Assembly: GCF_039540575.1 (NCBI RefSeq)
Contig: NZ_BAABFC010000010.1
Location: 124,001 to 188,000, forward strand
Direction of reading: 5' to 3'
From: Pseudaeromonas paramecii
Lineage (GTDB): Bacteria > Pseudomonadota > Gammaproteobacteria > Enterobacterales > Aeromonadaceae
DNA length: 64,000 bases
The position numbers and the translations under genes were made by a program. This document shows, in pieces, positions 8,823 through 15,600 of the stretch; position 1 is the stretch's first letter, and each line of letters begins with the position of its first letter. The notes beneath the pieces are model-generated. The model made no database searches and was not told the DNA's origin. It was given only the letters and a program-made list of their open reading frames with translations.

Positions 8823-9053
8823 TCACCTCTGCGGCGGCTGTTTATCGGCGGGGGATTCCGGCTTGTCTTTGGCGGGGCGCTTCTCATCCGGCTTGGCCGG
8901 GTACTCATCCTCGTCATCGTCGTAGGCCTGGGGGCGGACCTTGTCGAGGAACTTGGGCACTTGTTTTTCCAGCCGCTTCATGTCCTTGATGGCATTTAAG
9001 AAAATGCCGAGCAAGAACAGCAGGGGCAGGCCGATCCAAAGCCAGAGGTTCAT
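8823..9053 (-). CDS. ypfN: UPF0370 family small membrane protein YpfN
   Basis: The 76-residue product has one N-terminal membrane helix (LWIGLPLLFLLGIFLNAIKD) followed by a basic turn, an acidic cluster (DDDEDE) and a Lys/Pro-rich tail, the same layout as E. coli YpfN, including the LNxIKDxKR junction. Its function is not known. The ATG overlaps the stop of the upstream M15 peptidase gene by four bases (ATGA), so it is the last gene of yffB-dapE-M15-ypfN. In E. coli ypfN is likewise downstream of dapE. Confidence 0.82.
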   Translation of the reverse strand: MNLWLWIGLPLLFLLGIFLNAIKDMKRLEKQVPKFLDKVRPQAYDDDEDEYPAKPDEKRPAKDKPESPADKQPPQR

Positions 9054-9736
9054 GATGTCTCCTGGGTGGTGGTGGGGTGCAAGCCTTGCCAGATGGCGGG
9101 CAGGCAGGCCAGCACGGCAGCCTTGCCGGCGATGTTACTCGCCATGATGGCAGCCTGCAGGGCCGGATAATTCATCTGCTGCTCGAAACGGCGGGCCTCG
9201 GCCTCGAAGCTGATATGCCAGGGTTCGTCGGCCACCCCGCCCGGGTTGTCTGCCCGGCCATGCCGGTAGGGGCGTTCGAAGCCGAACTCGGACAGGCGGC
9301 AATCCAGCCAGGCGGTGAGGGGGGCGAAGTAGCCGTCCGGCGCATATTCGGCGCAGGTCAGCTGCAGCGTCTGGCCCGGGGGCAAGAGCGCCGGGGCATA
9401 GATATCCAGATCCGTGCCCCAGTGATGCCGGCTGGTGCCCGGCAGGGCACTCCAGCGCAGTATGGCCCACACCTTCTGTTCATCGCTGAACTCGCGCAGA
9501 TCCAGCGGCCGCTCCTGTTCATCCAGTACAGGTCGGCGGCCTGCAAACTTGGCGTTCCAGATCTGGCACTGACGGTCAAAATCCCGGTAGGCCGAGGCGA
9601 TGGCGATCTCCAGACCCTCGGCACGGGCGGCCTGTTGCAGCCGCTGCCAGGCCGCCGCCGTGGCAGGCCGAAGCTGCCGACCATCCGGCAGGGTCAGCAG
9701 CGCCGCACTGTCCAGTCCCAACCAGGCGCTGTCCAT
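9050..9736 (-). CDS. M15B (VanY-like) D-alanyl-D-alanine carboxypeptidase family protein
   Basis: This is a zinc peptidase of the family that trims D-Ala-D-Ala from peptidoglycan peptides. The 228-residue product shows the family signatures ASAYRDFDRQ, HHWGTDLD (His and Asp zinc ligands) and EPWH (catalytic Glu and third ligand His). I start at ATG 9736, whose A is shared with the dapE stop in a TGATG junction; an upstream in-frame start would overlap dapE by about 75 bases. No signal peptide is evident, so a cytoplasmic location or unusual export must be considered. It lies between dapE and ypfN; I do not recall it there in E. coli. Confidence 0.85.
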   Translation of the reverse strand: MDSAWLGLDSAALLTLPDGRQLRPATAAAWQRLQQAARAEGLEIAIASAYRDFDRQCQIWNAKFAGRRPVLDEQERPLDLREFSDEQKVWAILRWSALPGTSRHHWGTDLDIYAPALLPPGQTLQLTCAEYAPDGYFAPLTAWLDCRLSEFGFERPYRHGRADNPGGVADEPWHISFEAEARRFEQQMNYPALQAAIMASNIAGKAAVLACLPAIWQGLHPTTTQETS

Positions 9737-10872
9737 CAGGCCACCAGCAGGCGACGCAGTATGCCCTGGTACATCAATGCCAGGGAGTCCAGATCCGCCA
9801 CCCTCACGCACTCGTTGAGTTTGTGGATGGTGGCGTTGACCGGTCCCAGCTCCAGCACCTGGGCGCCGGTGGGGGCGATGAAGCGCCCATCCGAGGTGCC
9901 GCCGCTGGTGGACAGCTCGGTGCGGATACCGGTGACCTCCTCGATGGCCTCCACGGTGGCATCCAGCAGGGCCCCCTGAGCGGTGAGGAAGGGATGACCG
10001 CTGAGGGTCCAGGTCAGCTCGTACTCCAGGCCGTGGCGCTCGAGGATCTCCTGCACCCGGGTCTTGATGGTCTCGTCGGTCAGCTCGGTGCTGAAGCGGA
10101 AATTGAACTGCACCTTCAGCTCGCCCGGGATCACGTTGGAGGCACCGGTGCCGCCGCTGATATTGGGGATCTGAAAGCTGGTGGGCGGAAAGAAGGCGTT
10201 GCCCTCATCCCAGCAGGTGCTGGCCAGCTCCGCCAGGGCGGGCGCCGCCTGATGGATGGGGTTGCGACCCAGATGGGGATAGGCCACGTGGCCCTGAATG
10301 CCCTTGATCAGCAGATCCCCCGTGATGGAGCCGCGACGGCCGTTTTTCACCACGTCACCGACCTGGGCTGTGGAGGAAGGCTCGCCCACCAGGCACCAGG
10401 TGATCTTCTCGTTGCGGGCCTCCAGGGTCTCCACCACCTTGGGGGTGCCATTGATGAAGGGACCTTCTTCGTCGCTGGTGATGAGAAAGGCGATGGAGCC
10501 CGGATGATCCGGCTGTTCGGTGACAAACCGCTCCACCGCCACCAGCATGGCGGCCAGAGATCCCTTCATGTCGGCGGCGCCACGCCCGAAGAGCATACCG
10601 TCTCGCACCTGGGGTTCAAACGGTGGAGTGTCCCATTTATCCAGCGGCCCCGGCGGAACCACATCGGTGTGGCCGGCAAAGCAGAACAGGGGGCCGTCGG
10701 TGCCTCGACGGGCCCACAGGTTGGTGGTGTCATGAAACACCATGGGTTCTATCACAAAGCCCAGGCGGGCCAGGTGTTCGGCCATCATCTGTTGGCAGCC
10801 GGCATCTTCCGGGGTGACCGAAGGCCGGGCGATAAGGTCGCAGGCCAGGGCCAGCACGGGTGAGTCAGTCAT
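9736..10872 (-). CDS. dapE: Succinyl-diaminopimelate desuccinylase DapE
   Basis: DapE hydrolyses N-succinyl-LL-diaminopimelate in the lysine/peptidoglycan precursor route. The 378-residue M20 metallopeptidase has the two-zinc site residues in FAGHTDVVPPG, GRGAADMKG, SDEEGPFINGT (catalytic Glu plus ligand Glu) and the C-terminal His in ATIHKLNE. Length matches E. coli (375). It follows yffB by 24 bases and joins the M15 gene through a TGATG overlap, indicating translational coupling. Confidence 0.97.
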   Translation of the reverse strand: MTDSPVLALACDLIARPSVTPEDAGCQQMMAEHLARLGFVIEPMVFHDTTNLWARRGTDGPLFCFAGHTDVVPPGPLDKWDTPPFEPQVRDGMLFGRGAADMKGSLAAMLVAVERFVTEQPDHPGSIAFLITSDEEGPFINGTPKVVETLEARNEKITWCLVGEPSSTAQVGDVVKNGRRGSITGDLLIKGIQGHVAYPHLGRNPIHQAAPALAELASTCWDEGNAFFPPTSFQIPNISGGTGASNVIPGELKVQFNFRFSTELTDETIKTRVQEILERHGLEYELTWTLSGHPFLTAQGALLDATVEAIEEVTGIRTELSTSGGTSDGRFIAPTGAQVLELGPVNATIHKLNECVRVADLDSLALMYQGILRRLLVA

Positions 10873-10896
10873 CTTGCATCCCTTCGTGGAGTGAAA

Positions 10897-11241
10897 TCAG
10901 GCAAACAGCGAGTGATATTGGGCCTCGCTAAAACCCAGGGTGTATTGGCCATCCTTGAGCAGCAGGGGGCGCTTGATGATGGCCGGCTGGGCCAGCATCA
11001 CCTCGAAGGCCCGCTGGGCATCCAGGGCCTGTTTGGTGGCCTCATCCAGCTGACGGTAGGTGGTGCCCCGCTTGTTGAACAGTGCCTCCCAGCCCAAGGC
11101 ATCGACAAACTCCTGCAGCAACGCCGGGCTCAGGCCGTCCTTGCGGTAGTCGTGGTACTCGTAGGGGATCTGCTGCTCATCCAGCCAGCGCAGGGCTTTC
11201 TTCAGGGTGTCGCACTGGCGAATGCCGTAGATGCGGGTCAT
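10897..11241 (-). CDS. yffB: ArsC/Spx-family reductase-like protein YffB
   Basis: The 114-residue thioredoxin-fold protein begins MTRIYGIRQCDT and has the family features LRWLDEQQIPYEYHDYRKDGL and KRPLLLKDG. Only one N-terminal cysteine (Cys10) is present where a CxxC would be in glutaredoxins, as in E. coli YffB. A glutathione-dependent thiol reductase role has been suggested for the family but the substrate is unknown; true arsenate reduction is not supported by context. It is the first gene of the operon with dapE, the same pairing as in E. coli. Confidence 0.9.
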   Translation of the reverse strand: MTRIYGIRQCDTLKKALRWLDEQQIPYEYHDYRKDGLSPALLQEFVDALGWEALFNKRGTTYRQLDEATKQALDAQRAFEVMLAQPAIIKRPLLLKDGQYTLGFSEAQYHSLFA

Positions 11242-11455
11242 GGCGGCTCCTGTGTCCTTCTGCTATCGGGTTGCTGATTCTGTCATTCCCGGCCGGGGGA
11301 GGCAAGGCGCGCCCTAGTGTCGTCAGGACCGCAGTGCGACAGGCTAAGTGCGGGTAATTTGACCAATCAGCCTGTTTATTCCACTGGCATAGTCTGGAAA
11401 TGCCAGTGTCTTGTGCGTTAGACTCTGCGCTTCACCTTCCAGCGTTCGGATGAAG

Positions 11456-11619
11456 GTAGCAGGAGAGTGACGGCTTGCCGTCCGCCGAAGAAGTAAATCT
11501 TTCAGGCGCCACCATCTGGTAAGGACTGCTACTGGACGAGCCTCTGGAGAGACCCGTTAAATCGGGCGCCGAAGGAGCAAAACCCCATGGGTTGAAACTC
11601 TCAGGCAAAAGGACAGAGG
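11456..11619 (+). ncRNA. Tandem glycine riboswitch
   Basis: Two glycine aptamers lie head to tail. Aptamer 1 spans 11456-11532, closed by GTAGCAG / CTGCTAC, with GGAGAG, GCCGAAGAAG, TTCAGGCG and GGACTG. Aptamer 2 spans 11541-11619, closed by CCTCTG / CAGAGG, with GGAGAG, GCCGAAGGAG, CTCAGGC and AAAAGGACAG. The short linker is typical. A symporter gene starts 105 bases downstream. I see no terminator hairpin with a T tract between them; a small hairpin (ACGAA / TTCGT) sits next to the ribosome-binding site GGGAGGA, so translational control is more likely. A glycine riboswitch ahead of a sodium/alanine symporter is known in Vibrio cholerae (VC1422). The rest of 11242-11724 holds an extended -10-like TGGCATAGT at 11386-11393 and nothing else I recognise. 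Confidence 0.95.
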
Positions 11620-11724
11620 GGATGGAGTGTGGTGAGCCTTTCCCTCGGCCCTGCCCGAGTTGCGCCTCATTGCCTCTATGTCTCCTCGTGACGAATTAAA
11701 CCCTGTTCGTAGCGGGAGGATTCC

Positions 11725-13104
11725 GTGACAACCCTGACTCAATGGCTGACCACTCTCGATGACCTGGTGTGGGGCCCCCCCTTGCTGGTACTGCTGATCG
11801 GTACCGGTCTCTATCTCACCCTGCGCCTGGGGCTGCTGCAGATCTTCAAGCTGCCGACTGCCTTGCGCCTGGTCTTCTTTCCGGGGCGGGAGCAAGACAA
11901 GCCTGGTGATGTCTCCAGCTTCGCCGCCTTGTGCACCGCCCTGTCCGCCACCATAGGCACGGGCAACATCGTCGGCGTGGCCACCGCCATTAAGCTTGGA
12001 GGTCCGGGGGCCCTGTTCTGGATGTGGATGGCGGCCTTCTTTGGCATGGCGACCAAGTATGCCGAGGGGCTCTTGGCTGTGAGGTTCCGGCAGGTGGATG
12101 CCAACGGCCAGATGTCCGGTGGCCCCATGTACTATCTGGAGAAGGGGCTGGGCAGCAAGTGGCTGGCCCGGGCCTTTGCCCTGTTCGGCATCGGCGTGGC
12201 GCTGTTTGGCATTGGGACCTTCCCCCAGGTCAATGCCATTGCCGATGCGGCCAGCCTGACCCTGGCGGCGCCGCGCTGGGTCAGTGCCCTGGTACTGACG
12301 GTGCTGGTGGCCCTGGTCACGCTGGGTGGGCTCAAGTCCATCGCCAAGGTGTCTACCGCGGTGGTGCCCTTCATGGCGCTGTTTTACATCCTCATCTGCC
12401 TGGGCGTCTTGGTGCTCAATCATGAGGGACTACCGGCGGCCATTGCTCTGGTGATCCAGGGGGCCTTTACCCCCACGGCGGCAACCGGCGGTTTTGCCGG
12501 GGCGGGCATCCTGCTGGCCATCCAGGCCGGGGTGGCTCGCGGCGTCTTCTCCAATGAATCAGGCCTGGGGTCTGCCCCCATCGCCGCGGCGGCGGCTAAG
12601 ACCGAGTCCTGTGTCGAGCAGGGGCTGGTCTCCATGACGGGTACCTTCTTCGACACCATTGTCATCTGCACCATGACAGGCTTGGCGCTGGTGGTGACCG
12701 GTGCCTGGCAGGGGGAGGCAGCCGGTGCGGCCATGACCCACGCAGCCTTCACCACAGGGCTGGGGGGGCCGCTGGGACAGCATCTGGTGAACCTGGGCCT
12801 CTTGTTCTTTGCCTTCACCACCATACTGGGCTGGAACTATTACGGTGAGCGCTGCACCGAATACCTGTTCGGTGTCCGGGGCATACTGCCGTTTCGCTGG
12901 GTCTATATCCTGCTGGTGGCCTTGGGGGCCTTCTTGCACCTGGATCTCATCTGGTTGCTGGCGGATATCGTCAATGGCTTGATGGCCATTCCCAACTTGA
13001 TTGGTCTGATTGGCCTGCGCCACATCATACTTCAGGAGACCCGGCAGTATTGGGCCGCCAGGAAGGCCGCGGCAGGATCGCAGGCCATGTGCTGCGGCTC
13101 CTGA
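11725..13104 (+). CDS. Sodium:alanine/glycine symporter (AGCS family)
   Basis: This inner-membrane protein takes up alanine or glycine with Na+. The 459-residue product has about ten hydrophobic segments and AGCS signatures such as ALSATIGTGNIVGVATAI (residues ~73-90), MWMAAFFGMATKYAEG, GGPMYYLEKGL and GVFSNESGLGSAPIAAAAA. The start is GTG 11725 behind GGGAGGA (11714-11720). The glycine riboswitch upstream indicates that expression responds to glycine, which favours glycine as a substrate. A symmetrical terminator follows. It stands alone in its transcription unit, between the divergent yffB operon and convergent yeaD. Confidence 0.93.
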   Translation: MTTLTQWLTTLDDLVWGPPLLVLLIGTGLYLTLRLGLLQIFKLPTALRLVFFPGREQDKPGDVSSFAALCTALSATIGTGNIVGVATAIKLGGPGALFWMWMAAFFGMATKYAEGLLAVRFRQVDANGQMSGGPMYYLEKGLGSKWLARAFALFGIGVALFGIGTFPQVNAIADAASLTLAAPRWVSALVLTVLVALVTLGGLKSIAKVSTAVVPFMALFYILICLGVLVLNHEGLPAAIALVIQGAFTPTAATGGFAGAGILLAIQAGVARGVFSNESGLGSAPIAAAAAKTESCVEQGLVSMTGTFFDTIVICTMTGLALVVTGAWQGEAAGAAMTHAAFTTGLGGPLGQHLVNLGLLFFAFTTILGWNYYGERCTEYLFGVRGILPFRWVYILLVALGAFLHLDLIWLLADIVNGLMAIPNLIGLIGLRHIILQETRQYWAARKAAAGSQAMCCGS

Positions 13105-13126
13105 TCTAGGCTGTTTTGCGTGCGCT

Positions 13127-13160
13127 AAAATGCCAGTCACTGTGACTGGCATTTTCTTTT
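13127..13160. terminator. Bidirectional intrinsic terminator between the symporter and yeaD
   Basis: A 14-base stem AAAATGCCAGTCAC / GTGACTGGCATTTT, practically loop-less at the centre, is flanked by T-rich sequence on the plus side and by A residues on the other, so it can stop transcripts from both sides. Confidence 0.88.
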
Positions 13161-13221
13161 GCGCCTTCCTAAGTCCGGCCGTCAGGCTGGTTGTCGAGCA
13201 TCCATTGGCTGGCTAGTGACC

Positions 13222-14112
13222 TTAAGGGGCGCGTCTTAGGGTGAAGCCCAGGCTGTGCTCTTCATCTGGTTCCACCTGGATGCCGTCGGGGGCAGTGATG
13301 GCACTCTCGACACAGATCATGGTTTGCCATCCCTGGTCATCAAAGTCGGCCATGGCGGCGGCACCGGCTTGCCAGGGGTTCCAGACCACCACGGAGTCTG
13401 CCTGGTGGTTGAGCAGTTGCAGCCGCGCAAGGCCGGTGTCCAGCTCAATCCGGCTATCGGGCTCGGTATAGATACGGTCCACTGGCTTATCCAGTACGAA
13501 GCTAGCTTCCTGTGTCGGACGCTTTTGCTGCAGTTGATCCAGGTAGGTATTTCCCAGGCCTTGGATCTGTACCGCTTCCGGGGCCTGGCTCTGAAAATAG
13601 GTGTGCAGGGCGCCGGAGTAGACAAAGGGTGATGCCCCTGTGTTGCGGGTGGTGAGCAGCATGGTGAGTTCAGATCCGATCTCCAGGGTCAACTCGAGCT
13701 CGAAAGCATGGGGCCAGAGGGCCTGGCTGGCCGCGTTATCACTCAGACACAGGTGAACGAAGGTACTCTCTGCGGTTTCGCTGATGCCATCCAGGGTCCA
13801 AAGCTGAGTTCTGGCAAAACCGTGTTGCGGCTTGCCCAGGCCAACTCGCTCGGGACTGGGTCCAAACCAGGGCCAGCACAGTGGCACACCGCCTCGAATG
13901 GGGCGTGAGCCGTCTAACAGGGCGGATTGGCTCAGCCATAGCAAGGGTGAGCCATGGTTGCTGTAATGAATGAGGTGGCCACCATACAGGGCGAGAATGG
14001 CTTGATAATCCGGGTGGTCAACGACGATGAAGCGCTGATCCGTTTCGTTGCGTGCCAATTTGGTATGGGTGGTCAGTGGTTGTAGGGCCGTCAGTTTTAG
14101 TTGTTCGATCAT
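13222..14112 (-). CDS. yeaD: D-hexose-6-phosphate mutarotase YeaD
   Basis: This aldose-1-epimerase-family protein interconverts anomers of hexose 6-phosphates, mainly glucose 6-phosphate. The 296-residue beta-sandwich shows SRPIRGGVPLCWPWFGPS, KPQHGFARTQLW (family His), YSGALHTYF (second His) and VVVWNPW. It is encoded just downstream of gapA on the same strand, as in E. coli, but an intrinsic terminator lies between, so expression probably depends on read-through or on a weak local promoter. The start ATG 14112 has AGGA about nine bases ahead. Confidence 0.93.
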   Translation of the reverse strand: MIEQLKLTALQPLTTHTKLARNETDQRFIVVDHPDYQAILALYGGHLIHYSNHGSPLLWLSQSALLDGSRPIRGGVPLCWPWFGPSPERVGLGKPQHGFARTQLWTLDGISETAESTFVHLCLSDNAASQALWPHAFELELTLEIGSELTMLLTTRNTGASPFVYSGALHTYFQSQAPEAVQIQGLGNTYLDQLQQKRPTQEASFVLDKPVDRIYTEPDSRIELDTGLARLQLLNHQADSVVVWNPWQAGAAAMADFDDQGWQTMICVESAITAPDGIQVEPDEEHSLGFTLRRAP

Positions 14113-14124
14113 ATTATTATCCTA

Positions 14125-14157
14125 ATAAAAAAGGCGGCCTTGAGGGCCGCCTTTTGT
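14125..14157 (-). terminator. Intrinsic terminator after gapA
   Basis: On the minus strand AAAAGGCGGCC(CTCA)AGGCCGCCTTTTTT forms a GC-rich hairpin followed by T. It separates gapA from yeaD and would make gapA chiefly monocistronic. Confidence 0.88.
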
Positions 14158-14179
14158 TTACTGTCGCTTAGCGCTCCAA

Positions 14180-15181
14180 TTACTTGGAGATGTGAGCGAT
14201 CAGCTCCAGAACCTTGTTGGAGTAACCGATTTCGTTGTCGTACCAGGATACAACCTTAACGAAGGTGTCGGTCAGCTGGATACCAGCCTTGGCGTCGAAC
14301 ACGGAGGTGCAGGTTTCACCGACGAAGTCGTTGGAAACAACCTCATCAGTGGTGAAGCCCAGAACGCCCTTCATGGCACCTTCGGAAGCAGCCTTCATTG
14401 CAGCACAAATTTCTTCGTACTTGGCAGGCTTCTTCAGGTTAACGGTCAGGTCAACAACAGACACGTCCGGAGTCGGAACGCGGAAGGCCATACCGGTCAG
14501 CTTGCCCTTCAGTTCCGGGATAACCACGCCAACGGCCTTGGCAGCACCGGTAGAAGACGGGATGATGTTTTGAGCGGCGCCACGGCCACCGCGCCAGTCC
14601 TTAGCGGACGGACCGTCAACGGTCTTCTGGGTAGCAGTGGTAGCGTGAACGGTGGTCATCAGGCCAGACTCGATGCCCCAAGTGTCGTTCAGAACCTTGG
14701 CGATAGGAGCCAGACAGTTGGTGGTGCAAGAAGCGTTGGAGACGATGTCTTGACCAGCGTATTCGGTGTGGTTAACACCCATTACGAACATGGGGGTAGC
14801 GTCCTTGGACGGACCGGTCATGACAACCTTCTTGGCACCGGCGGTGATGTGCTTGCGAGCGGTAGCGTCGTCCAGGAACAGACCGGTACCTTCGGCAACA
14901 ACGTCAACACCGATGGCATCCCACTTCAGGTTAGCCGGATCGCGTTCTGCGGTAACACGTACAGTCTTGCCGTTTACAACCAGGTTGCCGTCCTTAACTT
15001 CAACGGTGCCCTTGAAGCGGCCGTGGGTTGAATCGTACTTCAGCATGTAAGCCATGTATTCAACGTCGATCAGATCGTTGATGCCCACAACTTCGATGCC
15101 CAGATCAGCGCGCTCGAAAGAGGCGCGGAATACGAAACGACCGATACGGCCAAAACCGTTAATACCTACTTTGATAGTCAT
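14180..15181 (-). CDS. gapA: Glyceraldehyde-3-phosphate dehydrogenase GapA
   Basis: This NAD-dependent glycolytic enzyme forms 1,3-bisphosphoglycerate. The 333-residue product has the Rossmann start TIKVGINGFGRIGRFVFR and the active-site SNASCTTNCLAPIAKV with the catalytic Cys, then HATTATQKTVDGPS and DNEIGYSNKV. I start at ATG 15181; a start four codons upstream lacks support. Codon use is strongly biased toward preferred codons and is visibly less GC-rich at third positions than in neighbours, as expected for a highly expressed gene. It is divergent from malQ, whereas msrB is its divergent neighbour in E. coli. Confidence 0.98.
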   Translation of the reverse strand: MTIKVGINGFGRIGRFVFRASFERADLGIEVVGINDLIDVEYMAYMLKYDSTHGRFKGTVEVKDGNLVVNGKTVRVTAERDPANLKWDAIGVDVVAEGTGLFLDDATARKHITAGAKKVVMTGPSKDATPMFVMGVNHTEYAGQDIVSNASCTTNCLAPIAKVLNDTWGIESGLMTTVHATTATQKTVDGPSAKDWRGGRGAAQNIIPSSTGAAKAVGVVIPELKGKLTGMAFRVPTPDVSVVDLTVNLKKPAKYEEICAAMKAASEGAMKGVLGFTTDEVVSNDFVGETCTSVFDAKAGIQLTDTFVKVVSWYDNEIGYSNKVLELIAHISK

Positions 15182-15226
15182 AGTTGTACCCAACGTTTGT
15201 TGTTCAACAGAAAAAATCCGTCCGTA

Positions 15227-15254
15227 AATTTACTAGAACTCAGGGGGGAGTCAA
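15227..15254 (-). promoter_or_regulatory. Predicted sigma-70 promoter of gapA
   Basis: On the minus strand TTGACT (15249-15254) is 16 bases from TAAATT (15227-15232). Transcription would begin around 15219, giving a leader of about 40 bases. Confidence 0.6.
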
Positions 15255-15424
15255 CCTCCATCCCGCGCATTATTGCGATATGTCATAAAATATGCTGAAA
15301 GTTTTTTTCTTTTTCCATAACAAATTACACTGACCGCGGTCGGCGGCAGCCTGTCACAAAATGGCAACTTTCGGCACGTGTTGGTCATATGCTGACCAAG
15401 TCCCTGTTTTCGGCTTGTCGCGAG

Positions 15425-15519
15425 TGTCTTGACCGTCACATTCAGCGGCCCTTGGCTATGGGATAATCCCGCGCCGAGGCGTATCCTCTTATGTCGCTAT
15501 ATCCCGGGGACACGGGATA
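15425..15519 (+). promoter_or_regulatory. Candidate control sites ahead of malQ (CRP-like site and inverted repeat)
   Basis: The gapA-malQ gap (15182-15600) holds a CRP-like element TGTCT-N6-TCACA at 15425-15440, which fits eight of ten conserved positions. A short palindrome GGGATAATCCC lies at 15460-15470 and a perfect inverted repeat TATCCCG-N6-CGGGATA at 15500-15519, about 80 bases ahead of malQ. The last two share GGGATA and look like binding sites for one regulator. A MalT box is at best partial (GGGGACACGG). These are sequence matches only. I see no gene in this gap. Confidence 0.4.
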
Positions 15520-15600
15520 AGCGCTGGTTTGAAATAATAGAACAACACCGCTCTGCCCTAAAACCTAGAGATTGCTTTAAGTACAGCGGGAACGACAACT

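Noticed and set aside
15251..15439. A 62-codon minus-strand frame upstream of gapA
   Set aside because: It ends over the predicted gapA promoter, has no ribosome site, and its product has no recognisable feature.
15506..15515. A MalT box upstream of malQ
   Set aside because: GGGGACACGG fits only seven of ten positions and lies within a palindrome that explains it better.
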